Assembly: GCF_016901815.1 (NCBI RefSeq)
Contig: NZ_JACSNR010000007.1
Coordinates: 102,065 to 166,064 of the forward strand
DNA: 64,000 nt
From: Hydrogenoanaerobacterium saccharovorans
GTDB lineage: Bacteria; Bacillota; Clostridia; Oscillospirales; Ruminococcaceae
Direction of reading: 5' to 3'
Part shown: positions 35,130-44,479 of the stretch, one piece after another
How the letters are laid out: every line of letters begins with the position of its first letter
Numbering within the stretch: position 1 is the first letter of the stretch
The notes under the pieces: model-generated
The model's database searches: none
Seen by the model: the letters and a program-made list of their open reading frames with translations, nothing else
What the model was told of the DNA's origin: nothing
Translations under genes and position numbers: made by a program

Positions 35130-35885
35130 CTATGAGAGCAGGAGCGATTTGTAAAAATCCAGGGAGCTGAGCCGGGTATCCAGCTGGACAATGGCGTAGT
35201 ACTCACAGATGTCCCCGAGGTACCGCAGCTCCTCCTCCGATAGTGTAAAGTTAAACACCTTGCCAGCCTCCGAATAGAGGATATGGCGCATGGCAGCCAG
35301 TACGCCGGGGCTCAGGCGCAGGCGTACTATCTCATCCGGCGGGGCATCCCCCAGGCAGTCCCTGCACATGAGGTCGCCGGTGAGGGGCAGGAAATACATA
35401 CTCTCCGCCTCATAGCAGCCGCAGACCTTGCAGCCCACCAGATCGGGCATATAGCCCGCCATGGCAAGCAGCCGCAGTTCAAACACGGCCTTCACCAGCC
35501 GCTGGGGGCGCTTGTCCTTCTCCAGCAGGTAGAGGCTGTTGAGAATCAGCCGCAGGAATTCCCCGGCCTCCTCCTCTGCCGGCGCCACCTGGGCACAGAG
35601 CTGTGCCAGGTACACTGCCAGCGACAGCTTTTCCACATCACTGCGCAGGCCGAAGAAATTCTGCTCGGTTTCCGCCGAATCCACCTGATAGCGGTCCCGA
35701 TACTGGAACAGCACAAAACGAGAGCAGCAAAGCAGCTCGGTTCCGGACAGAAGCCGTCCCCGGAGCTTTTTCGCTCCTCTCGCATAGGCGGTGATGACAC
35801 CGCGGTCCGCTGTCAGGATCGTGAGAATACGGTCATCATCATGTTCCCGTTCCCGAAGCACGATCCCCGTTGTGGTGATCTGCAT
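35130..35885 (-). CDS. recO: DNA repair protein RecO
   Basis: RecO loads RecA at ssDNA gaps with RecR. The 251 residues comprise an N-terminal OB fold (TTGIVLREREHDDDRILTIL ... ARGAKKLRGRLLSGTEL) and a C-terminal helical domain with zinc cysteines CKVCGCYEAESMYFLPLTGD and CRDC. ATG 35885 (MQITTTGIVLRE) follows AGGAGA and fits homologues; the frame extends upstream but there overlaps yqzL. Confidence 0.93.
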   Translation of the reverse strand: MQITTTGIVLREREHDDDRILTILTADRGVITAYARGAKKLRGRLLSGTELLCCSRFVLFQYRDRYQVDSAETEQNFFGLRSDVEKLSLAVYLAQLCAQVAPAEEEAGEFLRLILNSLYLLEKDKRPQRLVKAVFELRLLAMAGYMPDLVGCKVCGCYEAESMYFLPLTGDLMCRDCLGDAPPDEIVRLRLSPGVLAAMRHILYSEAGKVFNFTLSEEELRYLGDICEYYAIVQLDTRLSSLDFYKSLLLS

Positions 35886-36027
35886 ACTGATCTGTCTCCT
35901 GAGAAACGGACATCGCCGCCGCAGCCGATTCTGCTGCCGGTCCGGCGTGCATCTGCCGGGCATACCGGAGATAATCCTCCACCCGTCCGGTTTCAGCAAA
36001 CCGTTTCCATGCTGTCAGCTCATCCAT
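35839..36027 (-). CDS. yqzL: YqzL-like small protein between era and recO
   Basis: A 62-residue protein starting MDELTAWKRFAETGRVEDYL, the pattern of YqzL (WxxFxxTGxVxxYL), which lies between era and recO across Bacillota. Homologues end after ~45 residues; here an Ala/Gln-rich tail continues and overlaps the first 47 bases of recO in another frame. GGAGG precedes the ATG. The function is unknown. Confidence 0.75.
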   Translation of the reverse strand: MDELTAWKRFAETGRVEDYLRYARQMHAGPAAESAAAAMSVSQETDQYADHHNGDRASGTGT

Positions 36028-36117
36028 CTTATTTCGCCTCCGGCCAAATTGATCTTACAGATTCAGTTTGGCAGAAAAGCGTTCCGATATAGCCGGAAAA
36101 TTCAGGCGAGCCCTGGT

Positions 36118-37002
36118 TTATTCATCCACATAGCCGAAGTTTTTGATGAGGCCTTCCCGGTTGCGCCAGTCCTCCTTGACCTTGACCCAGCACTGGAGGT
36201 TGATCTTGGCGCCCAGGAACCGTTCGGCATCTTCCCGGGCCTGGGTACCGATGCGCTTGAGCATCTCACCCTTCTTGCCGATGAGCATGCCCTTGTGAGT
36301 CTCCCGCTCACAGTAGATCACCGCGTCAATGTCGATGATCCGGCCCCGGTCCTGCATCCGCTCGATGGTTACAGCGGTGCCGTGGGGGATCTCGTCCCGC
36401 ATGTTGCGCAGGATCTTCTCCCGGATGATCTCAGCCACAATCACCCGCTCGGGCTGATCGGTCATGGCATCGTCCTCGAAGAAGTGCGGTCCCTCTTCGG
36501 CATACCGCAGCAGGATCTCCAGAAGTCCGTCCAGACCGTCATTTTTCAGCACCGATACCGGTACGATCTCATCGAACTCATAGGCACCCGCTACCTCGGC
36601 GATCTTCCGGAGCATCTCCTCCGGGGCGTCCAGCAGGTCGATCTTGTTGAGCACCGCCACCGCCGGCATTCCACGGAAGGAAGCAATGAGCTTCTTCTCC
36701 GCCTCATTGAGAGGACGGTTGGCCTCGGTGACAAAGACGATCAGATCCACATCCGCCACCGAACTGGTGACCTGACGGTTCATGTAGTCGCCCAGCTTGG
36801 TACGGGATTTGTGGACACCCGGTGTATCCAGGAACACCAGCTGGGTCTCCCCACGGGTGAGGACTCCGGTGATCCGGTTGCGGGTAGTCTGGGGCTTATC
36901 CGATACGATGGCGATCTTCTCGCCCACCAGCGCATTCATCAGGCTGGATTTGCCCACATTCGGACGGCCCACAATGGCGATAAATCCGCTTTTTGTCTGC
37001 AT
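36118..37002 (-). CDS. era: GTPase Era
   Basis: Era is an essential GTPase that binds the 3' end of 16S rRNA in 30S maturation. In 294 residues: G1 GRPNVGKSS (12-20), G3 DTPGVH, G4 LNKIDLL, then a C-terminal KH domain with the GKKGEMLKRIGTQAR RNA-binding loop and KVKEDWRNREGLIKNFGY at the end. It follows ybeY by 18 bases in the conserved translation/repair cluster. Confidence 0.96.
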   Translation of the reverse strand: MQTKSGFIAIVGRPNVGKSSLMNALVGEKIAIVSDKPQTTRNRITGVLTRGETQLVFLDTPGVHKSRTKLGDYMNRQVTSSVADVDLIVFVTEANRPLNEAEKKLIASFRGMPAVAVLNKIDLLDAPEEMLRKIAEVAGAYEFDEIVPVSVLKNDGLDGLLEILLRYAEEGPHFFEDDAMTDQPERVIVAEIIREKILRNMRDEIPHGTAVTIERMQDRGRIIDIDAVIYCERETHKGMLIGKKGEMLKRIGTQAREDAERFLGAKINLQCWVKVKEDWRNREGLIKNFGYVDE

Positions 37003-37020
37003 AATTCCCTCGCTTTTTCC

Positions 37021-37524
37021 TTACTGCTGCTCCGGCACATAGCTGGCATCCCGGGACAGTCCCAGCCGGCTGAGCACGGTCTCTTCCTTTTCCCGCATGA
37101 TTACAGCTTCAATGCCGCCGTTCTCATGGTCATATCCCAGCAGATGCAGCATGGAATGAACGGTGAGGAAGCCCACTTCCCGGCTCAGGGAATGTCCATA
37201 CATCTCTGCCTGCTCCACAGCCTTTTCCATCGAGATCACCACATCGCCCAGAATATAGGCGCCGGTATCCTCGTTGAGATCATATTCGCCATTTTCACCC
37301 ATGGGGAAGGACAGCACATCGGTGGGGGCATCCTTCTGCCGGTACTCCCGGTTCAGGGTCTGGATCTCCTTGTTGTCCACAAAGGTGACGCTGACCTCTG
37401 CCGGCTTGCCGAAATTCTCCATCTCCAGCACGGCATGGCAGCACTTGCGGATCAGGAGCCGCAGTCCGGACGGGATCTTGACGGCCTTCTGCTGATTGGT
37501 GATATATACTTTTACAACTCCCAT
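37021..37524 (-). CDS. ybeY: Endoribonuclease YbeY
   Basis: A zinc endoribonuclease in 16S rRNA 3'-end maturation and ribosome quality control, 167 residues. The metal site is HSMLHLLGYDH (HxxxHxxxxxH), preceded by the RQKDAPTDVLSFPMG strand. ATG 37524 is preceded by AGAGG; ten further upstream codons are open but unsupported. It lies between phoH and era, as in most Firmicutes, although dgkA and cdd, often found here, are absent. Confidence 0.95.
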   Translation of the reverse strand: MGVVKVYITNQQKAVKIPSGLRLLIRKCCHAVLEMENFGKPAEVSVTFVDNKEIQTLNREYRQKDAPTDVLSFPMGENGEYDLNEDTGAYILGDVVISMEKAVEQAEMYGHSLSREVGFLTVHSMLHLLGYDHENGGIEAVIMREKEETVLSRLGLSRDASYVPEQQ

Positions 37525-37566
37525 TGTATTTGAACCTCTTTTTCGTTTGACCACACAGGCGGCAGT

Positions 37567-38529
37567 TTACCGCTTGTTTTTATTGTAATAGCGCTCATAG
37601 GCTTTGATGATGTCCTGGACAATCTTGTGACGCACCACGTCCTTCTCTGTGAAGGTGACAATGGCGATGTCCTCCACTTCCCGCAGCACCCGCTGTGCCT
37701 CGATCAGACCCGACTTCTTGGAATCGGGCAGGTCGATCTGGGTGATGTCGCCGGTGATGACCGCCTTGGAATTGAAGCCCAGACGGGTGAGGAACATCTT
37801 CATCTGCTCCGGCGTGGTGTTCTGTGCCTCATCCAGAATGATGAAGGAGTCATCCAGGGTGCGTCCGCGCATATAGGCCAGAGGCGCCACTTCAATGTTC
37901 CCCTTCTCCTGGTACTTCTGGAAGGTTTCAGCTCCCAGCATATCAAACAGCGCATCATAGAGCGGACGCAGGTAGGGATCGACCTTGTTCTGCAGATCAC
38001 CCGGCAGGAAGCCGAGCTTCTCGCCCGCTTCCACGGCGGGACGGGTGAGAATGATGCGGTTGATCTCATGGGCCTTGAAGGCCTGTACCGCCATTGCCAC
38101 CGCCAGATAGGTCTTACCGGTACCCGCCGGACCAATGCCCAGGGTCACCGTGTTTGTGCGGATGCTCTCCACATACTTTTTCTGGCCCAGGGTCTTGGGC
38201 TTGAGCGGACGGCCCTTGGCGGTGATGCAGATCACATCGCCGGCAATCTTTGCCACCTGCTCGCTGCTGCCATCCCGCACCAGATCCATCACATACCGCA
38301 CCCGCTGGTCATTGATGACCTCACCTTTTTCCACTAGCGAAAGCAGTGCATCGATGGCCTTGCAGGCGTTGTAGACACCTTCCGCGTCACCGGAGACCTT
38401 GATGTCAGTGCCCCGGCTGAGAATGGTGACGCCATATTCCTTTTCCAGCTCCTTGATATTCTCATCAAAGCTGCCGAAAAGCTGAACCGCCTGTTCCATC
38501 CGGTCTATATCAATCGTTTTTTCTATCAT
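37567..38529 (-). CDS. phoH: PhoH-like ATPase (YbeZ type)
   Basis: A 320-residue PhoH-family P-loop NTPase associated with YbeY in RNA metabolism. A KH-like N-terminal region (1-80) precedes Walker A GPAGTGKTYLAVAMA at 133-147, EAGEKLGFLPGDL, Walker B-type FIILDEAQNTTPEQMKMFLT and TGDITQIDLP. It is followed by ybeY after ~40 bases. A terminator lies between it and yqfD, so it likely has its own promoter. Confidence 0.94.
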   Translation of the reverse strand: MIEKTIDIDRMEQAVQLFGSFDENIKELEKEYGVTILSRGTDIKVSGDAEGVYNACKAIDALLSLVEKGEVINDQRVRYVMDLVRDGSSEQVAKIAGDVICITAKGRPLKPKTLGQKKYVESIRTNTVTLGIGPAGTGKTYLAVAMAVQAFKAHEINRIILTRPAVEAGEKLGFLPGDLQNKVDPYLRPLYDALFDMLGAETFQKYQEKGNIEVAPLAYMRGRTLDDSFIILDEAQNTTPEQMKMFLTRLGFNSKAVITGDITQIDLPDSKKSGLIEAQRVLREVEDIAIVTFTEKDVVRHKIVQDIIKAYERYYNKNKR

Positions 38530-38619
38530 GAAACAGCCTGCCTTTATTTTCTCAGATCATTTCTTCGGTTTCCCGCATACAGGAAACACCCGAACCCGGC
38601 TATAAAACCGTACAACAAA

Positions 38620-38643
38620 AGAAGCGCCGGTTTTGCGCCTTCT
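38620..38643 (-). terminator. Terminator of yqfCD
   Basis: AGAA-G-GCGC pairs with GCGC-TTCT (one bulged G), followed by TTTGTTGT. It separates the sporulation pair from phoH. Confidence 0.6.
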
Positions 38644-38693
38644 CCTATATCATAACACAAATAGCCAAAATTTCAATCTACCCCGATACAATT

Positions 38694-39875
38694 TTATTGA
38701 TTGACTTCAAATTGGCGCTCCAATGCCGCATCTTCCAGTACCAGATAATGGCCCCGAAGCAGGAAAACATTCCCGTCCACTGTACCGGTGAGCACCCGTT
38801 CCAGCACCTCAGCCTGCCCCAGCTGAGTCTGTTCCAGCTCTGCCAGCTGCTGCTCCGCCAGCGCCTCGGCCTCGGCTTCGGTGCGGGTGACCTCCTGCTC
38901 CTCCAGCAGCGAGTGCTCCCGTACAATCAGCACCACCGGCAGAGGCGTTCCAAAGGCTGTGAGCCGGTGCTCCCGGGTCTCGGTGCGGGTCTCTCCCACC
39001 GGGTCAGGGCCCAGCGGGATCTCCAGGCCGCAGAACTCCAGACTGCGCACCTGGCGCACCTCCCCGGTGGGCAGGAGCATCTGCTCGGTGAGCGGCACTG
39101 CCACTGCCAGATCCTCCTCATGTTCGATCATCACCCGTCCGGACGCCTGCTTGACCGAACTGCGCCCGTTGGTGGTCTCCACGATGGCGCCGATGAGCAG
39201 ATCCCCGGCACAGACCGTGTCCCCGACCTTCACCTGGGGCGTGCCGGAATACACCTCGATGCTGCGCACCACCCCGTCATACAGCGACACCACATTGGCG
39301 GGCTGTCCGCCGGTGCCCGGCTCCTCCTCGATCCGGGTGCGGGGACGGACAATCACCTCTGCGGTGCTGCCCCGCAGGTTCACCGCTATAAAGGCCAGAT
39401 CGTCATTGGCGATCATCATCGACTGTTCAATGGAGGCGGCGTCCAGCTCGGAGACCAGCGTCCCCTCCCGGAGGCCGTATTCCCGGAGCTGTTCCCGGAG
39501 CTGGGCCTCGGTGTAGTGCTCCAGCGTGCCGTCAATGCGCACCACCCACAGAAAACGGCTGAGAAACGCCATCACCAGCACCGCCGCCAGGATTCCGGCA
39601 AACAGTCCCCGCCGCTTCCGGTTCCGAAACAGCCAGAAGGAGATACCATGCTTTTCCCGCAGCCGAATCCGGGTTCCGGTGCGGCGGGCTGCCTTTGCCG
39701 CTTTGCGGTAGTACTCGGCGGCAATCTCCGCCTCAAAGCCCAGCTCGGTGGGTGTGACCCCGTAGAGCGGGATTCCGTCGGCGGCGAGCAGACCGGGCAT
39801 CCGCAGCGCGTGACCGCCCTCAGCGGTGAACCGCACAGTCCCCCGGAACCGGCGGTAGAGCTGATCCATTTTCAT
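38694..39875 (-). CDS. yqfD: Sporulation membrane protein YqfD
   Basis: A 393-residue YqfD/stage IV sporulation-type protein: a cytoplasmic N-terminus (RFRGTVRFTAEGGHALRMPG), a membrane segment (GLFAGILAAVLVMAFLSRFLW), then a large outer domain (GTLEHYTEAQLREQLREYGL ... GRVMIEHEEDLAVAVPLTEQ). In Bacillus it is made in the mother cell under sigma-E. It follows yqfC by 3 bases. Confidence 0.9.
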   Translation of the reverse strand: MKMDQLYRRFRGTVRFTAEGGHALRMPGLLAADGIPLYGVTPTELGFEAEIAAEYYRKAAKAARRTGTRIRLREKHGISFWLFRNRKRRGLFAGILAAVLVMAFLSRFLWVVRIDGTLEHYTEAQLREQLREYGLREGTLVSELDAASIEQSMMIANDDLAFIAVNLRGSTAEVIVRPRTRIEEEPGTGGQPANVVSLYDGVVRSIEVYSGTPQVKVGDTVCAGDLLIGAIVETTNGRSSVKQASGRVMIEHEEDLAVAVPLTEQMLLPTGEVRQVRSLEFCGLEIPLGPDPVGETRTETREHRLTAFGTPLPVVLIVREHSLLEEQEVTRTEAEAEALAEQQLAELEQTQLGQAEVLERVLTGTVDGNVFLLRGHYLVLEDAALERQFEVNQ

Positions 39876-39878
39876 CTG

Positions 39879-40181
39879 CTATCCCTCCGAACTCAGATAT
39901 TCCACCGAAGCGATCACCCCGGTGATCACAGCGCACTGATCCTTCATGCTGCCGATCTGCAGGCCGCTGCCGGTGATGCGCAGCACCCATTTTCCAGCTG
40001 TGAGCCGGATGCACTCCCGCTCATATTCCAGAATCCCGGTACACCCCTCCACCAGCATCTTTGCGTTGGATGACAGCTCAATATACGGCCTTGCCGGCAG
40101 CAGACGCATCAGCGGCTCCTCACTGCCTGAATAGGACGCAAGATAGGCGTGCAGCCGTCCCGGGCCCTTGTTTTCTGCCAT
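39879..40181 (-). CDS. yqfC: YabP/YqfC-family sporulation protein
   Basis: A 100-residue YqfC protein: RPYIELSSNAKMLVEGCTGI, then LEYERECIRLTAGKWVLRIT and GSGLQIGSMKDQCAVITGVI, the two beta-hairpins of the YabP family. GGGAGGTGATCC precedes ATG 40181. It is cotranscribed with yqfD and has a sigma-E-like promoter (40204-40232). Confidence 0.9.
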   Translation of the reverse strand: MAENKGPGRLHAYLASYSGSEEPLMRLLPARPYIELSSNAKMLVEGCTGILEYERECIRLTAGKWVLRITGSGLQIGSMKDQCAVITGVIASVEYLSSEG

Positions 40182-40203
40182 CGGATCACCTCCCTTTCGT
40201 GTG

Positions 40204-40232
40204 ATTATATGGCCCGGGGCTGAATAGAATGA
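40204..40232 (-). promoter_or_regulatory. Sigma-E-like promoter of yqfCD
   Basis: On the minus strand TCATTCT (40226-40232), a 14-base spacer and CATATAAT (40204-40211) fit the mother-cell sigma-E consensus (about KCATATT, 14-15 bases, CATACANT). It is placed ~22 bases before the yqfC start. Confidence 0.55.
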
Positions 40233-40263
40233 CTTGACACGCAACTGACTGGAGGGACTCTGT

Positions 40264-41454
40264 ATGCCTACAACCAAAAATACAAGCTGCCGCCCGGCTT
40301 CCGCGGCACCGTTCCAACCCCTGCTCCGGGCAGCCGGGGCCCTGGGAGTACTGCTCATCGGCGCCGGACTGCTCACCCACTCGGCCCAGACCGCCGAGGG
40401 CATCCGGGACGGTCTGGCCTCCTGTGCCACCCTGGTGATCCCCTCCCTGCTCCCCTTCCTGATCTTTTCGGGGATGCTCTCCACCACCCGGCTGGGGGAA
40501 TGGGTCTCCCGTCCCCTGGAACCGGTCTGCCGGTGGGTCTTTCACTTGCCGCCCGAAGCCGGCAGCGCCCTGCTGATGAGCATGATCGGCGGCTACCCTG
40601 TGGGGGCCAGAACCATCGCCCAGCTGCTGGAACAGGGACGCATCCAGCCCCGGACCGCACGCCGGATGCTCTGCTTCTGCATCAATGCCGGGCCTGCCTT
40701 TGTGGTCAGCACAGTGGGCGCCGCGCTCTACTCTTCGGTCCAGGCGGGCCTTTGCCTGCTGGCAGCCCATCTGGGAGCCTCCGCCATTGTGGGATTCTTC
40801 ATCTGCACCGGCAAGGAGACCTTTGAGCCTGCCCCGCCCGCGGAACCCCTGCCCCTGGGCACCGCCTTTGTGCAGAGCGTTTCCAGCGCCGCCCAGAGCC
40901 TGATCGGGATCTGTGCCTTTGTGGTGACCTTCTCCGGGCTGCGCAGCCTGCTCTGGGAGACCGGACTGCTCCCCCGCCTGGTGACCGCGCTGGAACGGCT
41001 GTGGCCCGTATCCGGCGGCTCAGCGTTCTACACTGCCCTGCTCCGGGGTCTGCTGGAAGTGACCGATGGCTGTATTGCCGCTTCGGCTTTGGGCGGTGAA
41101 CAGGCCTTTGTCCTCACCGCCTTCCTGCTCTCCTTCGGCGGGGTCTCGGTGATCTGTCAGGCGGCAGCTGCCTTCCATCGGCTCCCCATGAGCTTCGGCC
41201 TGCTCTTCTTCTCCCGGTTCGCCGGGGCCTGCATTGCCGCTGCCCTTGCAAGCCTGCTCTATCAGCGATGCCTGGCAGATCTGCTGGCTGGTATGCAGTA
41301 CACCCAGCCGGTGGCTCAGGCCACAGTTGCTGGCATAATTGGAGGACTTTCCCTCATCGGGATGGGATCGATCCTCCTGCTTTCTATGGCAATGAACGGA
41401 ATTTCGACAAAAAACCGTTTCTCCACTGGAAAAACAGTCGGTGAAATGATATGA
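40264..41454 (+). CDS. ylbJ: Sporulation integral membrane protein YlbJ family
   Basis: A 396-residue membrane protein with eight or more helices. It matches YlbJ/nucleoside-recognition (Gate) proteins: GLASCATLVIPSLLPFLIFS, LLMSMIGGYPVGARTIAQL and CFCINAGPAFVVSTVG. In Bacillus YlbJ is a sigma-E product needed for spore properties. GGAGGG precedes the ATG; it is divergent from yqfCD. The C-terminal tail (TKNRFSTGKTVGEMI) is polar. Confidence 0.85.
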   Translation: MPTTKNTSCRPASAAPFQPLLRAAGALGVLLIGAGLLTHSAQTAEGIRDGLASCATLVIPSLLPFLIFSGMLSTTRLGEWVSRPLEPVCRWVFHLPPEAGSALLMSMIGGYPVGARTIAQLLEQGRIQPRTARRMLCFCINAGPAFVVSTVGAALYSSVQAGLCLLAAHLGASAIVGFFICTGKETFEPAPPAEPLPLGTAFVQSVSSAAQSLIGICAFVVTFSGLRSLLWETGLLPRLVTALERLWPVSGGSAFYTALLRGLLEVTDGCIAASALGGEQAFVLTAFLLSFGGVSVICQAAAAFHRLPMSFGLLFFSRFAGACIAAALASLLYQRCLADLLAGMQYTQPVAQATVAGIIGGLSLIGMGSILLLSMAMNGISTKNRFSTGKTVGEMI

Positions 41455-41530
41455 TACTATATAGAATGCAGTAATATCGTACCAGACCGGTATATTTTGT
41501 CCGGACTGCTAAAATACAGGAGGTTCCATT

Positions 41531-44350
41531 ATGAAGACCCATCGGTTTCGCCTGGCCGCGGCACTGACTGCGGCAATGATCGTCCTTACAGCTCTCACCG
41601 GCTGTATGACCGGCCCGCGCAAACCCAGCTCCCCCGCGGAATCCGCCGTCACAGTGGACGGTGAGATCCGGGGCTTGTTCATCCATGCCACCGGACAGGA
41701 TCTGATCATCCAGTCCCCCTATGATGCCGGTACAGTGGCCCAGAGCCTGGACCAGATCATGTCCTATGCGGCGGAAAACGGAATCAATACCGTTTTCATG
41801 GATGTGCATGATGCCAAGGGCAGTGCGCTCTATACCTCCGACTATATGCCCACCAGTGAGCTCATGCTCGATGAAAAGGGCAAGAACTCCGGCGGGGACA
41901 TCGTCTATGAGGCTGTCCGGGCTGCCAAGAAGCAGAATATCCAGGTCTATGCCGTCATCAACACCACCTACATCGCCGAAAGTCTGGGCATTGCCTCGGA
42001 GGATCACCCGGCAGTCTATGACAGCTCCCTCTCCTATGAGGACGGCAATGGCGCCCTGCGCTGGAATACCTCCAAGAAGGACTCCATCTCCACCCTGACC
42101 AACATCGCCCGGGAACTCTGCTACAACTATGGCATCTCGGGTCTGGTGCTCAATGACGACGGCACCGATCCCCAGACTATGGCGAAGGTCTTCTCTGCCA
42201 TTGACCAAGCTGTGGATGAGCTGGGCACCGGCAAGAAGATCGGCGTCTATACCCAGATCACCCCCCAGGGGCTGGAGAGCGGCAACAATGCGCTGAACGC
42301 CTTCAGTGAAGAGGGCTATGCTCCCGACTTCCTGCTGGCAGACCTGCAGGGAACCACCGTCAGCGGTGACTATACCCAGCTTCTGAACGATGTCAGCGCC
42401 GCCACCGAGGGACGCTGCGACCTCATCACAGTCCACAACATGAACCTGATCTCGGCGGACAGCGGCGCGGACGGCAAACTCTATGCCGACCCCTATGAGC
42501 CCGCCTATCAGATCTACGAGAACCGGGGCCACTCCATCCGCGGCACTGCCATTGAGGGCTATTCCGCCCTGCGCAGCTCCAAGTACTATCTGATGGATCT
42601 GATGAACTCCCTGTACGATTCGAATTACGACATCTGCCCCTACGAGCTCACCGTTGAGCCCGGCTTCGGCAGCACTCTGCAGAGCGACACCTTCACCACC
42701 TCCTCTGCCAAGTACTTCATCAGCGTGATCTCCGACCCCGATCAGCCTCTCTACCTCAACGACTCCGAAGTGACCCGCACCACCAAGAACGGTCTGTACG
42801 GACAGCTGGTAAGCCTCTCCTACGGTGAGAATGAATTCGTATTCACCCAGGGAGATGAGAGCGTCACCATCACCATCACCCGTCCGGAGCCCACCTCCAC
42901 CGGGGATTCCACCATCTCCCGGATCACCCAGACATCGATGTACCCCTCTGCCATCTCGGCAGCCCGGGTGGGCGAGGAACTCACCATCAGCTGTGTGGCA
43001 CCGTCCGGCAGCACCGTCTATGCCAGCGTGCTGGGCCAGCAGGTACAGCTCAAGCAGGCCGTAGCCACTGCCAAGAACGGCATCGCCGCCACCTACACCG
43101 CTGATCTGATCTTTGATGCCCCCATCGACTCCAACGAAGTCAAGAATATGGGCAATGTAACCTACACTCTGGTATACGGCGGCACAACCACCACCTATAC
43201 CTCCAGCGGCGAACTGTATGCCGTGGGTGAGAATGCCCAGCTCATCATGCAGGTGACTGACTATATGTCCGGCGTCACTGTGGATGACTCGTCTGAGAAT
43301 GCCGGCAACTTCCTCACCACTCTGATTGAAGGCTCCCAGGACTATGTGGACCTCTCCAAGAGCTCGACCACTCACTTCTACCTGCAGTCGGGCGGTGCGA
43401 TCCGCAAGGAAACTGTCACCCTGCTGGAAGGCAAGGATCTCTCCATTGATACCACCATCGGCACAACCGATACTGTAAAGGTGGATAAGGGCGATGAATT
43501 CGTAATCCCCGGCGCTGCCGGAACTCTCTGGCATGCCGATTTTGCCGACAACAAACTGGTGCTGGATCTCTACAACATCGAGGACGGCGCCCTGCCCACA
43601 GCGGACGGCAGCAAGTTCACCCTGGCCTCCACTATGACCTCGGACGGCATTGTCCAGCTCACAGTGACCCCCAAGGACGGCGTAACCTTCTGGGGCTACG
43701 ATGTCACCTACGACGGTGAGGATCTGGTGCTCTACTGCAAGCAGAAGCCGCAGATCTCTGCCTCGTCCGACAAGCCGCTGGAAGGCATCTCCATTGTCAT
43801 CGACCCCGGACACGGCGGCTATGATCCCGGTTCGCTGGGTGCCGCATACGGCTATGGTTCCACCGAAGATGAGATCAATATGGCCTATGCCGTGGCAACC
43901 GAACAGATCCTGGAAGGCCTGGGCGCTGATGTGACCCTGACCCTCTACCCCGATCAGCTGGATGACCAGGAGGAAAAGCTGGTGCTCTTCGACCGGATGA
44001 AGATTGCCAAGGAAGCCGACGCGGATGTCTTCATTTCCATGCATCACAACAGTGTGGACGCCACCGCGGACGCAAACAATGTCACCGGCCTGGAAGTATA
44101 CTACTTCACCGACCATTCCGAAGCTCTGGCAGCGGACATCGCAGCCAGCATCAGTGCTTCCACCGGACGCACCAACCGGGGCGATTTCCAGTCCTACTAT
44201 GTAGTGACCAAGATGACCTATTGCCCGGCTGTACTCACCGAGATCGGCTATATTGTCAATCCCGCCGAGTATGAAGATCTGATCCAGCCGGAGACCATCT
44301 TCCGCACAGCAGCCAGCTTCACCAAGTCGATTCTGGATGTGCTGTCCTGA
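41531..44350 (+). CDS. Lipoprotein: GH10-like domain fused to N-acetylmuramoyl-L-alanine amidase
   Basis: A 939-residue lipoprotein (lipobox LTALTGCMT, Cys ~27). Residues ~45-400 are a TIM-barrel region like family-10-type GHL10 hydrolases (IRGLFIHATGQDLI, INTVFMDVHDAKGSALY, YGISGLVLNDDGTDP). Residues ~410-745 are beta-rich repeats. Residues ~750-939 are an Amidase_3 domain with zinc ligands in VIDPGHGGYDPGS, EDEIN and SMHHNS and the catalytic Glu in LTEIGYIVNP. It should act on peptidoglycan outside the cell. AGGAGG precedes the ATG, and a terminator follows. Confidence 0.85.
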   Translation: MKTHRFRLAAALTAAMIVLTALTGCMTGPRKPSSPAESAVTVDGEIRGLFIHATGQDLIIQSPYDAGTVAQSLDQIMSYAAENGINTVFMDVHDAKGSALYTSDYMPTSELMLDEKGKNSGGDIVYEAVRAAKKQNIQVYAVINTTYIAESLGIASEDHPAVYDSSLSYEDGNGALRWNTSKKDSISTLTNIARELCYNYGISGLVLNDDGTDPQTMAKVFSAIDQAVDELGTGKKIGVYTQITPQGLESGNNALNAFSEEGYAPDFLLADLQGTTVSGDYTQLLNDVSAATEGRCDLITVHNMNLISADSGADGKLYADPYEPAYQIYENRGHSIRGTAIEGYSALRSSKYYLMDLMNSLYDSNYDICPYELTVEPGFGSTLQSDTFTTSSAKYFISVISDPDQPLYLNDSEVTRTTKNGLYGQLVSLSYGENEFVFTQGDESVTITITRPEPTSTGDSTISRITQTSMYPSAISAARVGEELTISCVAPSGSTVYASVLGQQVQLKQAVATAKNGIAATYTADLIFDAPIDSNEVKNMGNVTYTLVYGGTTTTYTSSGELYAVGENAQLIMQVTDYMSGVTVDDSSENAGNFLTTLIEGSQDYVDLSKSSTTHFYLQSGGAIRKETVTLLEGKDLSIDTTIGTTDTVKVDKGDEFVIPGAAGTLWHADFADNKLVLDLYNIEDGALPTADGSKFTLASTMTSDGIVQLTVTPKDGVTFWGYDVTYDGEDLVLYCKQKPQISASSDKPLEGISIVIDPGHGGYDPGSLGAAYGYGSTEDEINMAYAVATEQILEGLGADVTLTLYPDQLDDQEEKLVLFDRMKIAKEADADVFISMHHNSVDATADANNVTGLEVYYFTDHSEALAADIAASISASTGRTNRGDFQSYYVVTKMTYCPAVLTEIGYIVNPAEYEDLIQPETIFRTAASFTKSILDVLS

Positions 44351-44367
44351 TACTCCCATTGACGCAG

Positions 44368-44406
44368 AACAGCGGACTGTCCTTTCGGACAGCCCGCTGT
44401 TTTTTG
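44368..44406 (+). terminator. Terminator of the amidase lipoprotein
   Basis: AACAGCGGACTGTCC pairs with GGACAGCCCGCTGTT across TTTC and is followed by TTTT. Confidence 0.88.
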
Positions 44407-44479
44407 CTTTGTATGATGCTTACTGCAAACCCACCACGGCTTGGAAATGCAAAAATGCGTCATGGCCCTGGCTGATAAA

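Noticed and set aside
41384..44359. A 991-codon open frame on the minus strand
   Set aside because: It is the antisense shadow of the amidase lipoprotein gene; it lacks family features and a good start site, and GC-rich codon bias explains its openness.
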